Shown: piece after piece, positions 14,291 through 26,450 of the stretch
How the letters are laid out: each line of letters begins with the position of its first letter
How positions within the stretch are numbered: position 1 is the first letter of the stretch
Source: Glandiceps talaboti
Lineage: Eukaryota > Hemichordata > Enteropneusta > Spengelidae
Length of the DNA: 64,000 nucleotides
Reading direction: 5' to 3'
Assembly: GCF_964340395.1 (NCBI RefSeq)
Contig: NC_135571.1
Coordinates: 6,722,953-6,786,952, forward strand
Position numbers and translations under genes: made by a program
The notes under the pieces: model-generated
What the model was told of the DNA's origin: nothing
Database searches by the model: none
What the model saw: the letters and a program-made list of their open reading frames with translations, nothing else

Positions 14291-15155
14291 GCGTCTTTAT
14301 AGAACATATGTAGTATCAAATGTACCATCTGACACGATCCAAGTAATAAATCATTGACAGAACGCCTGGAATCATTTACAAATGTCAAAAGGGACACTCA
14401 TTTATTTGATATAGCTTGCTGTTAGGAGAATTTGCCAGAATCGTCTCATGCTTTGCCAATTAATGGAGACAATTATGTCAGGCTAGCAAGGTATCAATGT
14501 CCTAAATGTCAGACAATAAGTTAGGCTGTCTGTGTCAAACCTTGGGTTATGGCCAACTTGTTTTGGTTGAAAGTACGATATTTCTGATTACCATAATAAA
14601 TGGCAGAAGAATGAAACAGTGTCAACATTTAGTATCATTTTATATTAATACAAAGACAGGTAGATGTTTTGTTAGTAAAATATGAAAGGATGATACTCAA
14701 TCAGTTATTTAAAATATAAAACCCGACTACTCCACTACTCTAAGACGTGTCTGAACAGTGAAAGGTTGATGTTCACAACATAACTTGTGTGAAGTACTAT
14801 TCTCACTTTCACAACTGCAGTTGCAAAGCTGAAGAAATCTCTTATTTGTCAAAAGGCATTATGGAAAGATTATCCGATTACCAACTTATAAAAGGGACTG
14901 AAAGACCCGATTGCTGCTGTTCTCGAGATACGCGCTCAGATATCATATAAAAGGGAGATAATTCTATGATGTAACAATATATATAATGGTCTTAATATGC
15001 AATTAACTCTGTACTATAATTACAACCGCTATCAAAATCCTTAGCGTGTATCGTAACAACGTTATATACCAGTGCCTCCTGGGCTAATGGTTTACTGTTG
15101 TTGTTTGTTCATACCGTTGCTGTTTTGGATTTTTTTAATGTTTCTTTAATTACAT
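14291..15155. other. Unique A+T-rich DNA, nothing recognised
   Basis: No exon or repeat family could be supported on either strand. Confidence 0.35.
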
Positions 15156-15345
15156 TTATAGCTCTTTCTGTTAACATATTGCAAGGCGAAACAAAACAAT
15201 GTTGATGCCTTTCTGTGTGCCCACCTGTATTATGTCTGTCTATACGCAATATATAACTTTTTCTGTTAACATATTGTAAGCGAGGCAATGCAATGTTGAT
15301 GTCTGTACATGTGCCCATGTTTATATATGTCAATCCATGAGTTGA
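15156..15345 (+). repeat. Two-unit tandem duplication, period about 95 bp
   Basis: CTGTTAACATATTGCAAGGC with CAATGTTGATGCC and TGTGCCCA recurs 95 bases later as CTGTTAACATATTGTAAGCG with CAATGTTGATGTC and TGTGCCCA. The copies are diverged but collinear. Confidence 0.8.
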
Positions 15346-15805
15346 TTATAATACAAATTTGATACATTTATCACAGGAATTGGTAAGGGTTTGTCAAAAT
15401 CCGTGCATATTGATAAGCGTCATTTGCATATATTTTTGTGAAAAATGCTAAACTGGTTCTGTTTTTGTCAAGAATATGTTGTTTGCCAACTCTAAAACTT
15501 GGTTCATGTATGCTGTTTCAGTCAATCAACACGATACTAAGTTTAGGTCGAAGAAGAGTAGAGGAAAGACAAACATACACTGGTCCAAAATGTTGGATAA
15601 AATAACCCATTTCTGTGACAGAAAAACAAACTAGAGAAGACGTGTAACACCAGAATTAGCCATGTTAGAATATGGGTTATATGTTGATAAAAATATTGTT
15701 AGAGGTTTTATATATAGTTCAAATTTGCTATCAGGGTCTAGTTGTCAAGACAGCATAAAATAATACACAATGTCCTGAGGCTGATATAAAGCATTGGAGG
15801 GAAAA
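15346..15805. other. Unique A+T-rich DNA, nothing recognised
   Basis: No exon or repeat family could be supported. Confidence 0.35.
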
Positions 15806-16096
15806 AAGATAAGAATCATCTACACGTTACCATGACAACAACAAAGCAAGAAATGTAATATTTTGGAAATGGCACGATCACTTTATTTAAGTATCATAGG
15901 GGTACTTTGTATCAAAGATTTCTTATCGTATCTCAGATCTCTGTGATGTATCTTTCAACTAAATAAGAACGAACTCATCTGATATAGATGTAAACTGCAA
16001 ACAAGATAAGAGGTGAAAACTCGTTACACGTTACCATGACAACAAAGCAAGAAATGAAATGTTTTCAAGGAGTTTTTATCGTATCTCAGTAAACAA
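15806..16096 (+). repeat. Partial tandem duplication, period about 200 bp, carrying an X-box-like motif twice
   Basis: GATAAGA, ACACGTTACCATGACAAC, AAAGCAAGAAATG and TTATCGTATCTCAG occur in that order in 15806-15935 and again in 16001-16096. Each unit contains the 14-mer GTTACCATGACAAC (15826-15839 and 16030-16043), which fits the RFX X-box consensus. The duplication is clear; function of the motif is not shown. Confidence 0.75.
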
Positions 16097-16137
16097 GATG
16101 GTAAATATATAACATGTGTTAGTCCTTGCGGTAACTC

Positions 16138-16220
16138 ATGATTTATTTATATTCAGAGTGGTCTCAATGATACTGCCAAGGGGAAAAGTTTGTTACAGGT
16201 ACCATACATAAATAAATCAT
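16138..16220. repeat. Short inverted repeat, 14-bp arms
   Basis: CATGATTTATTTAT (about 16138-16151) is matched by its reverse complement ATAAATAAATCATG (about 16207-16220). The arms are low in complexity; this may be a tiny foldback element or chance. Confidence 0.5.
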
Positions 16221-16774
16221 GTTAAATGCCGAGGGCAGTTGCAGCTATCTACCATTCCAGTACAAGAAGTGAATACTGTATTAATGATGTTATGATTTCT
16301 CTCGAATGTTGACGTAGATGCTAAGGAGTAAAGTTTCACAGAAATCACCTGCTTCATAAACAGAACATGAGAAACAGGGACAGCCTAAGGAGACATGAGA
16401 GAGCCAGCCAGCTTTTGCCTCCTGCTAAAATCGTAGTGACGCTATGTAATGTTTAATATTTTATTTCTTTCTGGCTTTTTGTTGAAGTATGGCTACTCGT
16501 CTACTGTTTTGTGGGATGCCTTCTTAAAATGTCGTTGAGGATGTTGTTGTCGGCCATCTTGTTTTCAAGAATGCTACAAGTGGGAATCATATAGGTGTTA
16601 TCATATATTAATTTCTGATTTAGTAGTTAAATTCATTGTCTGGTGGTGAGGTTCATGGCTCGAAATATGTCAAAACATTCCAAATCACCATTATTTTTCC
16701 AGACTTTTCATAAATTATTCATTAGCATTTATAATCACATTATTCCCGGATATTTTACTTCATTCAGCTGGAAT
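16221..16774. other. Unique A+T-rich DNA, nothing recognised
   Basis: No exon, RNA gene or repeat family could be supported. Confidence 0.35.
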
Positions 16775-16862
16775 GTTATCGTCTAACGACTCGTAGTGAC
16801 AATGCCCCCTTAGGTCACTCGTATTTACTTCAGCTGAGCGAAGAAAAATATCAGGGAATGCT
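16775..16862 (-). mobile_element. Family P palindromic repeat, copy D
   Basis: It contains the inner motif GTCTAACGACTCGTAGTGAC, then TTAGGTCACTCGTATT and CAGCTGAGCGAAGAAAAATA. These match copies B, E and the right arm of copy C. Confidence 0.7.
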
Positions 16863-17534
16863 ATCTATTTATTCATGATCAGTTGCTAGATAACAGCAAT
16901 ACCTCACCTAAATTTTGGCACTATATGTGCATGTCACATGTGACATTGCATCAAATAGGCACCTTTTGTAGACTTGTTACACTCACTGGCTGGCTATAAC
17001 AAGAATAGACGTGTGAATACCCCTAATGAACAAATAGATTCAAGAACGTTTAAATATATAATATTTGAGTACAGACCAACAAAGACATCAACATTGCAGA
17101 TCTCAATATTACTGTATATTTAATATTCATCATGTGCATAATATAGCTATGCAAGCAAAAATAGAGATACCAATAAAATTCCTTGTTATACATAAGGAGA
17201 ATACATTACTTAATAAATTACCTTTTTGCTAGGCTTTGCTCATCAAGGTTTTATTGGAATTTTACGACAACAATACTGGATTCATACTATATATGAAATT
17301 TGACTTTCGCCATTGTTTATGTCTAAGGTAATATACAAAATATATGTTGCCAATGTAAAATATGCCTCAGGGGCCAATTTCCCTGAAATCTAGAGGTCTA
17401 GAAATATCTCTAAACTTTGCCTTAAAAAAACAGTTGGTGGTTCACCATCTTTTCAAGGACGCTAAAATGCTGTTAATCTCCCATACAGTGAAAGTAGTTT
17501 TTGTTGGCCATTTTAGATTCTAAAATGAGTAATT
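16863..17534. other. Unique A+T-rich DNA, nothing recognised
   Basis: No exon or repeat could be supported. Confidence 0.35.
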
Positions 17535-17851
17535 TTAAAGTGGCCATATTGATGAGGATTGGGGGTATTCATTTTGGATTTTTAATTTATATAATAATTT
17601 TATCATAGCTTCCTACTTGAATAATCAATGTAAAAGAACATAGACCAAATCATCTTTGTTATTGTACGTACAATAACAAACCTTTTACACATCTTTTAGC
17701 TTTTTTCAATGTATTTACATGTAGTTACAAAAACGAACTCTGTCAATGTTGTTTCACGTTGGTTTTTTCAAGTTGGCAGCCATGATAAAATTGTTCTATA
17801 AATTACAAATCCAAAATAAATACCTAATCCTCATCCATATGGCCACTTTAA
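17535..17851. mobile_element. Palindromic MITE flanked by TTAA
   Basis: A 309-bp element (17539-17847) is flanked by TTAA on both sides (17535-17538 and 17848-17851). It starts AGTGGCCATATTGATGAGGA; the right end, reverse complemented, starts AGTGGCCATATGGATGAGGA. Similarity between the arms continues for at least 130 bases, for instance TTTTGGATTT, AATTTTATCAT and GC-TCC-ACTTGA, so most of the element can fold back. There is no coding capacity. TTAA target sites are typical of piggyBac-like elements, but the termini do not resemble the classic CCC start, so that link is inference. Confidence 0.85.
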
Positions 17852-19387
17852 TTAAGCGTGTGTTGACCTGTATTTCAAACATTACATGATCCCCGTGATC
17901 CATAGTTATTTTCTTTTATTTTAATTGTGAATGGGCTGGAGTTTTCTTGAGAAAATAAAAGTAATAGCCAAAGTTTAAGACTTTCATTTCCTAGGGATAC
18001 AATAACATTAAGGGTTTTTGATATAAATGTGACTGAGCATGAAGGTATCCAGAAGAAAGAATCGATTTACCATATAAACAACAATAATATCATATCAAAT
18101 ACAAAACCAGTTGATTTCCTACATCTCTAATAAAAAATGATACTATTTAACGAGTATAATGTCTGCAATTTCATGAAAATAGTATCTTATTTTCCAATGT
18201 TATGTTAGATTGATTTCACTAAAAGATAGTATGTACCCTAATTCTGTTCTTGTTGCTGGAGGGCACACATAAACAAGCTGTGTGTAATGAGTTGCCATGT
18301 AATTTACATGAACAAATGATGAAGTTCACTGCACGCTGTACAGTAACAACACCTGGATTTAACCATAAGAATAATATAAAGTAAGGTACATATTATGCCT
18401 AAACTGATTGACTTCATACATACTTGAACCCAACAAATCACCATCTTTTAAACGCAAAATTCTGCACTTTTTTCAACTGCAAATGTTGTTATTTCTTAGA
18501 TAACGACATGACAGTTACTATCTAAATGCAAATACTTGCAATACTTCTTTGCTTTTCACACTATTCACGTGTAGAAACAGATAGCAATCATGGTATTGAA
18601 AGATGTCCAAGTTGTGTTTGCTATATGACTGGAATGAGATATAGAATAAATATCACTTATGTCAGTTTGTTAATTTTTAATGCAGTGAAAATTAAATATT
18701 TAGTAGGATTTTACTTTGTTCCTTTATCTATTCAAATACCAATTCACCTCATCCGATAATGTACATTCTTTGATGACTAGCTTTACGTAAATAGATGTAT
18801 GTAAATTTACTATAATTTATGATAATTTATGATAATTTATGAATATTTGTAACATTCCTTCTTACTATTTTTTACATTTTATTTATGCCCTGTTTTCCAT
18901 AAATTAGTAATTGCATATGTATTCTGAGTAAATGGCCTTGGATATACTACAAAACCCATATATAACAAGATTACTGCACTATTTGACCAAGTTCATTTCA
19001 TTAAATTGTATGAGAAAAATCTCCTCTGTCACTGATTATTACATTTGGATCAATGCCGATGCTAATGGATAAAACATACATAATCACATCCTCCAGGAGC
19101 TTCTTTCGAAAATATTAACTACAATAACGTTCCTTATCCCTCAAGAACAGGAAATAGATACTTTGGCGTAATACTTACCAAGGTCATGGTAATATGTTAA
19201 CCTTCAACTACATCTGTTATCTTAGTATTACCTTCAAAATTAGCTACCTGGCTATCAGAGTACTTTGTAATGTCGGTATCTTGTTTGTGCATCTAAAGAG
19301 GCTACCTGACTTAAAGTGACCATGTATATTTTATATAATTCACTGCATTATACAGTTATTTATTACACACCCTATGTTACATTGGGG
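17852..19387. other. Unique A+T-rich DNA, nothing recognised
   Basis: A 10-bp unit, TAATTTATGA, is repeated three times near 18812-18842. No exon was found; a 77-codon frame at 18526-18759 lacks an ATG or splice signals that would support it. Confidence 0.35.
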
Positions 19388-19565
19388 TGCGCAACACAAC
19401 ACAACACAACACAACACAACACAACGCAACGCAACACAATGCAACATAACATAGCACAACGCAATACAACAAAATGCAACAGAACATGACACATGACAAG
19501 AGGCAACACAACACAACACAACACAACACAACACAACACAACACAACACAACACGACGACACAAC
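19388..19565. repeat. (CAACA)n pentanucleotide repeat with imperfect middle
   Basis: Pure CAACA blocks at both ends flank a degenerate centre that includes ATGCAACATAACATAGC. Minus-strand frames read Cys-Val-Val-Leu repeats. Confidence 0.95.
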
Positions 19566-21972
19566 ACGATCCATCACATCATGACAAAACATAGCGTAAT
19601 AAAAACTGTGTGGTAATATGAAAATCAATATCAATTTCAAATTCTAAGAGCATAACTTGTATCGAATAGGGTGAGATTGCAATATTCCCTAGTGACAATT
19701 CTTAGATAGATGACAATCAATTAATAGCACTTTAAATCGAAAACATGTCCTTGCGTGTATGTATAGCCATCACTACTTAAGTTTGCAACATATTGTCTAT
19801 TTTGCGTAATTCCGCACACTGAAGTATAGTTTATCAATAATTTCAATTATAGCCTTTGGGCCCATATAGTTGAATAACATACAGGTACAACGGTGGTAAG
19901 TCAGCTATCGGCTATACAAACTAATACTATTGTTGACATAAGCCAGCAACGACGTTCATGTAATTACACTCGCAGTTGGGTGGCGTTTTTGATAGCAAGT
20001 TGTTCTCAAGTGGAGAGACATTCAACATCATTGGTATTAACAGGCGTTTGATTACAAGGTGACTGGATCCATATTATGAAGGTATCGCTATTATCAACTT
20101 GTGTAATCTACAACTCTGTACAAGAACAGTTGTGGTTGTAGGTTGTGGCTGTCCAAGTTAGCCGATGACTTGTATTCCGTAGTAATATAAGCCTCACGTA
20201 CGTGGGCAGAATATATAGCGAGTTCGTCATTTTCACTGGGGAATCATATGTAGTGGACGTCTATATGCCAGACTGATACACGATTGATCAAGCTACTACC
20301 GAACCAATTAGGGGAAAAGTAAGTGTACTGAAGTAGGGTATGTGTTATTCACAGCTTGAGAAACGTTTATTTACATGTGAACTGAGCATATGTTGTCATT
20401 ATAATGCCCGAGGTAGATTTTTAGGTTGATCAAATCTCTTATTTGAAATCCAGTAATTATTACAGAGTTTGAAACATGTTTTGTATACAACAAATTACGG
20501 AACTTCAAATAACAATGTACTTTGATTACCAAAGTTATTGACTACCTGACAGCTTTACATAAATTTCGGCCATTGTGTTGAGCATTAACTAACGATCAGT
20601 GTTGACTTTTATGCGAATAATACCTAGTATTAGGAGTATTACATGCAATGTAACTTTCACATTTGATATAGCATTTACCTGTTATTTCCTTCAAATATGA
20701 ATCGTTCAATATATGGCGCCACTGCAGTACGATAGAGAGGAAATATGCATTTATGTCTACCTTAGGGGTGAAAGGACAGAAATTTGAGTAAAACATAATG
20801 ACACGTTCCATTTTGTTTATACATGATGGAAGCACTGTATGGTTAATATATAGGTTCACTTTTTCTCCTGGATTTAGAAACATATACTTTTCGCAAACAT
20901 GATCGATTACGTGTTTTTTAGTGTTCAAACTAGATTTGAAAGAATTATCCTAAATATAAGACAGCTGAAGGTGTTGAACGAACTCCAGATGTTAAAAGGT
21001 TACCTTTAATATGTAAATTCAGGTGTGAAAGTGCCTGTCAGTTATGTACACTCGTCTAACTGTTCAATCCCAGTAATTATGTCACTGTGGATTGGTCAAC
21101 TGTCACACCAGTGATGGATTTTTGAATTTGATGGGTTAGTCTTTCAGACGTCTTATATTTTCATTGGCTTCTTCTAGTCTTCAAAATGGGTTTTTAAACC
21201 AGGCAGAGAGATATTGGGTAAACATGCACAAAATAACAGTAAAATAGTTTCAAATATTTTAACACAAATGATTATGTCTAAAAACTGTTCTTTAATTCAT
21301 GTAGACATAATCAGTTGATTGGGACAACTTTGAAGATGTAAACTCTAACACATGATAGCTGAAGCTCTAATGTTAAAGGTCAGCTTTTACAATGTATTCC
21401 CAACAGAAATAAAAAGGTCAACCATTAAATACTGATTGATCTTCTTATCTTCAGACTGTAAGCTAGTCAGATCAGCTTACTTAACATCAAGTTATACACC
21501 CAGTCCGCGAAAACTGACCACGATCGATACACGTTTTCAATCTGACTCAAATGTAATTTTGGTTCATTGCACCTCGCAAAAAGGTAGACGTACTAACTCA
21601 TATGAATAAATACCCCAAGGCGATGCAGATGTTCTGCTAGATCTTTATATAAGTATCCCCTCCATGATGGTTGATGTCAATTAACCATCTATGTCTTCGC
21701 TGACTAAAATGAAAAACCAAATCTCAAAATCTATCCGGCGATGTAGATAAATTGGCTTGCACATGTTATTGACATCCCGAGGATATAGGAAAATGCGGAT
21801 TTTTCAGCAGTTGAAAATTGCATGCCTATTTTAATTTATTAAGCTGCAGTACCGGCCCCGATAAAATGGCACGAGATGAATTTAGAAGGGTTTGTACTAA
21901 ACAGAAAATATTTATAAAACACACCCATTAGGCTATTCTAGTATATATAGAATGAGCCCAGGAATCGTGTTA
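19566..21972. other. Unique A+T-rich DNA, no supported gene
   Basis: A 110-codon minus-strand frame (20928-20596) looks less biased than most but shows no recognised motif, signal or splice context. Short direct similarity exists between about 20958-21020 and 21352-21415 (AGCTGAAG, ATGTTAAA, CTTTTA); I could not bound a repeat. Confidence 0.35.
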
Positions 21973-22130
21973 AAACAAACAAACAAACAAACAAACAAAC
22001 AAACAAACAAATAGTCATTCAGTCAGTCAATCAATCAATCAATCATAATCAATCAATCAATCAGTCAATCAATCAATCAATCAATCAATCAATCCCTCGA
22101 TCGATCGATCGATCGATCAACAAATCAATT
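21973..22130. repeat. (AAAC)n, (AATC)n and (GATC)n repeats
   Basis: About ten AAAC units are followed by AGTC, AATC and then GATC tetranucleotides. Confidence 0.95.
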
Positions 22131-22880
22131 AATCAAAATAAATAAAACATAAACAATTGAATGAAAATACCATCATCAATATATATTTACGCTGGCCAGC
22201 AATACAGTATACTAACCTATGTTACTGATAATGTTTCTAAAATTATATACTCGTCGTATACCAAAAAATACAAGGGGAGTGACGAGGCCGAGTTGTAGGC
22301 TTATGAGTCACATACCCAACTAAACATCAACCCTTATAATTATCACCGTTTCATGACGTACCTGGTAATTGGTACTTAATAAACATTATTGAGAATCGAC
22401 GCTGGCTGATTCGCTTTCTTCCTTGACCGTTTATCTAATATTGTCGTTAAAGTCTATGATTAAAAATCGGTGTGAAGAAATATTCGACAAATATAATTTT
22501 CCAACCAGTGCTTCCCAACCAATCACGCAGTAGCTTTGGCCATGTCTAGCAGACCTGTTGGACAGTTACATTGTTTTCATCACGTGACTGTGAGTCTATT
22601 CAAACATTAAGGAGTACATTTTATGTGGCATTTTCAACTTTAATTTTCTCGGCAGTGACGTTTAATGTACGTGATGTACAATCATGAAATGACTCCAGAA
22701 AACAAAATTCTTTAAATCTTTTGTCGTGAGACCCCCTTTAATGCATTCTCAATTGATATCAATTATTGTGGTACTGGTAATACTTGGATAAGTAAAACGT
22801 ACAAACATTGAAATACAGCTAAAATAGGTGGTGTCCCCGGAAGACTAGACATAACCCATAAGTTTAGATGTCTGTTTTAC
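22131..22880. other. Unique DNA, nothing recognised
   Basis: No exon, RNA gene or repeat family could be supported. Confidence 0.35.
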
Positions 22881-22911
22881 CTTACACCACTAACTTCTTT
22901 AGTGGTGTGAG
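22881..22911. repeat. Hairpin, 13-bp stem
   Basis: CTTACACCACTAA and TTAGTGGTGTGAG pair with one T-G wobble around the loop CTTCT. GTTTTACC occurs on both sides of the hairpin. It could be a small element centre or a structured RNA; nothing decides. Confidence 0.6.
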
Positions 22912-23754
22912 GTTTTACCTGCGAGACAAGAGTACTACACTTGCTGAACACAGCAGGGTTGGGATTGAAGAGAGAGTTTTGTTTACGTTAATTTTAACTT
23001 TTTAGATTCCCTGAATAATGCACACACTGTGTTCAGCAGTAACAGTGCTGATATCTATCAAGTGAAACAACAACCTAAGCTAAAGTCCTGCAAAAACAAC
23101 TTTCGATCGTAAAAGTATTTGTTACATAGACTATAGTTTCCTCGCGAACGTTGCCTGGTTTAAATGTAACAATTTATTCAAGCCTTGAGTTTCGTGGTCA
23201 GTCAAATGTAGAAAATAGAGAAAACGATAGTACGCAGTCGTTGTACAATTGAAAGTTTATATCGATACATATCTAACCAACCCTAAAGACAGTTTGAATG
23301 ATTTAAGGTTGTCCCTGGGGAAAGATTAAGAAAGCTCTCAATTCTAAATAAAGCATGGAGTAATGATTATCTTTAAGGACTGACGGAAGTTCTGCAAGAG
23401 TCAGGTGTTTAATACTTGCTTGCCTCTAACAAATCTCAGCTCACTCTTCATCTAAGAGAGTGCTTACGTTAAACGGATTACTACAAAGGCCACCATCTCT
23501 TCAATAGTCTTCAATCTTTCTCGGTTTGCAGAAAGTAACAGTGTGTGCTAGTAATCATTAGGTAAGGGTCATTGAATCTTTTGATATTTGTCAGAACGGT
23601 CTATTAAGCCTAAATACATCATAAAGGTTTGAGATATACGTAAGAATCATACACTTATTTCAGAAATGTTTACAGCGGTGGAATTTTGATATCTACAACG
23701 ACGTATATACTTGGAACAGCAACATGGTGATTACACGCCTACACAGGCGGATGG
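22912..23754. other. Unique DNA, nothing recognised
   Basis: No exon, RNA gene or repeat family could be supported. Confidence 0.35.
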
Positions 23755-23821
23755 GTGGTTGGTCAGTCGGTCGGTCGGTCGGTCGGTCGGTCGGTCTGTC
23801 AGTCAGTCAGTCAGTCAGTCA

Positions 23822-23860
<39 letters not shown>

Positions 23861-23870
23861 TGTCTGTCAA
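23755..23870 (+). repeat. (GGTC)n then (AGTC)n tetranucleotide repeat
   Basis: A GGTC block changes to AGTC at about 23804. A frame across it reads Ser-Val-Gly-Arg and Ser-Gln-Ser-Val repeats. Confidence 0.95.
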
Positions 23871-24039
23871 GTCAAACAAAACATACACGTGTAAATAAAA
23901 AAAATACCTTAGACACATGAATGCATTTATATCCATCAATGTATATCCGCAAGCCAGTATACTAACCTATGTTTTACTTGTTACTTGTATAAATTATTGC
24001 GGATCATGGCTGTGATGAACAAAACATTACCCTCAAAAT

Positions 24040-24510
24040 CTCTTTAGAACTGTGCCACAAGAGGGAGCCGTTTACTAAATTTCATGAATTCGACACATCC
24101 TTGCAGAAATGGGTTTAACAAGATAGTACTTTCTATGATATGCAGAGCATTGGTACATATGCAACAAATATTGCAAGGTTTACTAAGCAGAAAATATCGT
24201 GATGAATCGGTTATTACATCGAGGCGTCTCTGGCCGAGAGGAAACGAACTTCCGCTGTGAACAGCACTTGTACGTCTTTCCATAGGGCCCGACGGGATAC
24301 GCCTCGTTGAGTGGAATTATTTGGAGCTTCAATTCATCGGGGGGTATCGTCAGAAAATTGCATTGTACCAAATAATCTCGCTTTAAAGCAATCACGTAAT
24401 GCGCCAGTATTACATATACACTAATTGCTTCTGTAGTGGTTGGTCTCCCCCAGATATCAGTACGATCAAACAGATCCATAGCACGCCGAGAAAAATTATT
24501 CAACTGAATT
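24040..24510 (-). pseudogene. GC-raised, broken coding-like block, unidentified
   Basis: Base composition is clearly more G+C-rich than the surroundings. On the minus strand two overlapping open frames (about 24503-24183 and 24283-24044) could be joined by a frameshift. The first begins near Met-Asp-Leu-Phe-Asp-Arg-Thr-Asp and includes Trp-Gly-Arg-Pro-Thr-Thr-Thr-Glu; the second is Cys-rich and hydrophobic in the middle. The plus strand also reads protein-like for 20-30 residues at a time, for example from Cys-His-Lys-Arg-Glu-Pro-Phe-Thr, but is cut by several stops. I recognise no family. It may be a decayed transposon gene or a processed gene remnant; the strand is unsettled. Confidence 0.3.
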
Positions 24511-24745
24511 TCGAAATACGTGTATATTCTGTCTTAGGAGCAACATTAGGCAAACATGCAACATTAGGTAATTCCATAAGATTTCTTCGAACATTTTTCA
24601 TATAAAGTTACTTCTAAATTAATTTTTAATTTTTTGTAGTATTGCAATATATTTCGTAAAGTTTGGCTTTTTCTGTTATCTGCGAATGCCCACCATGTCG
24701 AGTAAGCATAATGGAAATAGAAAATTGAAAGGTAGCTAGATAAAT

Positions 24746-24786
24746 GAATAAATAGATAAATAAATAAATAAATAAATAAATAAATA
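24746..24786. repeat. (AAAT)n microsatellite
   Basis: About ten AAAT units. Confidence 0.93.
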
Positions 24787-25160
24787 TAGAATTTGTGAGC
24801 AATCAATTGTGGCGCCAGATTTAGTAGCAATTTAAACCCAATGATACAGCTTAATTTTCTGATTATCTCTTCAATTTATGGATATTTTTCTTCCATTAAT
24901 TCAAGTAATTTAATAAGGATAGTCGAAATATTAGTAGTCGGTACGCCTTTAGCGTTATTAGGCAACATTAGTTGTTGGTGGATAATTTTATCGGTAATGA
25001 AGCGTCCGAAGGGTTCATAGCATAGAATGTCTAGCAACCGATACATCTTTCCATAAATTCAAATACGTGTGGTGTGCTGTGATGTAAGTCATAAGTTTAG
25101 GATAACAAACCACATTTTACCTTCCGTAAGGTAAGGTAAGGTTATGTTATGTTATACTTT
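24787..25160. other. Unique A+T-rich DNA, nothing recognised
   Basis: Near 25126-25155 it ends in short GGTAA and GTTAT pentamer runs just before the CTGT array. Confidence 0.35.
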
Positions 25161-25162
25161 CA

Positions 25163-25237
<75 letters not shown>

Positions 25238-25251
25238 GCCTGCCTGTCTGG

Positions 25252-25282
<31 letters not shown>

Positions 25283-25302
25283 CCTGCCTGCCTGTCTGTC
25301 TT

Positions 25303-25336
<34 letters not shown>
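25161..25336 (+). repeat. (CTGT)n tetranucleotide array with CTGC variants
   Basis: About 44 units, mostly CTGT with interspersed CTGC and single variants. It is open in several frames on both strands because the period is 4 and no stop arises; none is a gene. Confidence 0.97.
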
Positions 25337-25339
<3 letters not shown>

Positions 25340-25720
25340 GGACACAATATCTCAAAAACTCCTTCCTAAATTAATGATTTTTCAGACTATAAGCTTCATA
25401 TTCCATACAACATCGTACATACATCAACGGTACTAAAGGAAAAGTGTATTGTAAAGCGTGTTGTTGTAGATTTTCGTTTTAATGAGTCATTAGAGACTAT
25501 ATATCAAGAATGCAAGTTTTCAGATTTAATATAATTTGATACATATGTCAATAATAATAAGGAACAAGTGTCCGAATTTGCTGACGTTTGATGACGTTCT
25601 ATAAAACATGTTATAAAATTTGCATAATTAATCATTTTGGTGATTAGAAAGTATCTAATTAGGCTGCAAGCTTATATAATTTAGAATATTCATTGGTAAA
25701 TGTCCCAATATAACCCCCTT

Positions 25721-25722
<2 letters not shown>
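25337..25722. other. Unique A+T-rich DNA, nothing recognised
   Basis: No exon or repeat could be supported. Confidence 0.35.
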
Positions 25723-25777
<55 letters not shown>

Positions 25778-25784
25778 CACACAC
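25723..25784. repeat. (CA)n microsatellite
   Basis: About 30 CA units with one interruption. Confidence 0.96.
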
Positions 25785-26164
25785 TCCGAGAAACGTTATA
25801 AGATCACGTTTTATCACATGCGAATGCGAAACAGTCATTTGCAGTTCAAAGATGTAATACAGCAGACGTTGATCAAAAGGTACAATTTCAAGTATTTCCT
25901 GTAATAACCCTACAGGATACTTGTTATTTGCCACCGGTAATTATGTGACGTGGAAGAGTTTTGATTTTTCGAAAGACGTCACAAACCGAACCAGTGTTCC
26001 ATAGAGTGGCTTCACTTGTATTTACATTAGCTTCCGCCAATGCCTCGTGTTACTATACACGATTGGCACTTGGAGTTTTGCAGAATGTCAGTGAGCAAGA
26101 TCAAAGTGTTGAAGAACTACCGAAGCTAAGAGTCTTGTTGAACCATAACGTCGAGCACTAAAGT
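25785..26164. other. Unique DNA with a weak coding-like stretch
   Basis: From about 25973 to 26161 a plus-strand frame reads protein-like (for instance Val-Ala-Ser-Leu-Val-Phe-Thr-Leu-Ala-Ser-Ala) and stops just before the family P copy. It has no ATG, and I found no convincing splice sites or homology. I leave it uncalled. Confidence 0.25.
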
Positions 26165-26450
26165 AGTTATTTCAGCCAAGGAAAATACGAGGGACCTAAG
26201 GGGCCTTTGTCGCTATGAGTCGCTAGACTAGAAGTGACTACCCTTGGGTCACGAGTATTTTCCACCTGAATGAAGAAAAATATTGAAGAAAAATTGGGGA
26301 AAGTAATGACAATGTTAAACGTTTTGACTCATATTTCGGACACAGCAGAACCAGTGACGTATACACGTGTTGTCGTGACGTAGAACGACCAAAGTATATA
26401 TTACATATTTTTCGTTCGACTTCGCTCTTGCATGGTATAATATCTCCTAT
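26165..26450 (+). mobile_element. Family P palindromic repeat, copy E, with right extension
   Basis: Left arm TTTCAGCCAAGGAAAATACG with GACCTAAGG, inner motif GTCGCTATGAGTCGCTAGAC, and right arm GGGTCACGAGTATTTTCCAC with TGAATGAAGAAAAATATTG. The extension to about 26450 matches copy C past its palindrome, sharing GACACAGCAGAACCAGTGAC and TTGCATGGTATAATA. Frames differ from those of copy C, so the element is non-coding. Confidence 0.8.

Noticed and set aside
14053-14397. 114-codon minus-strand frame with hydrophobic segments
   Set aside because: It overlaps family P copy C; the homologous copy E has different frames and stops, so coding is not conserved.
20596-20928. 110-codon minus-strand frame
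   Set aside because: Composition is plausible but there is no recognised family, splice site or nearby gene signal; chance frames of this length are expected in 64 kb.
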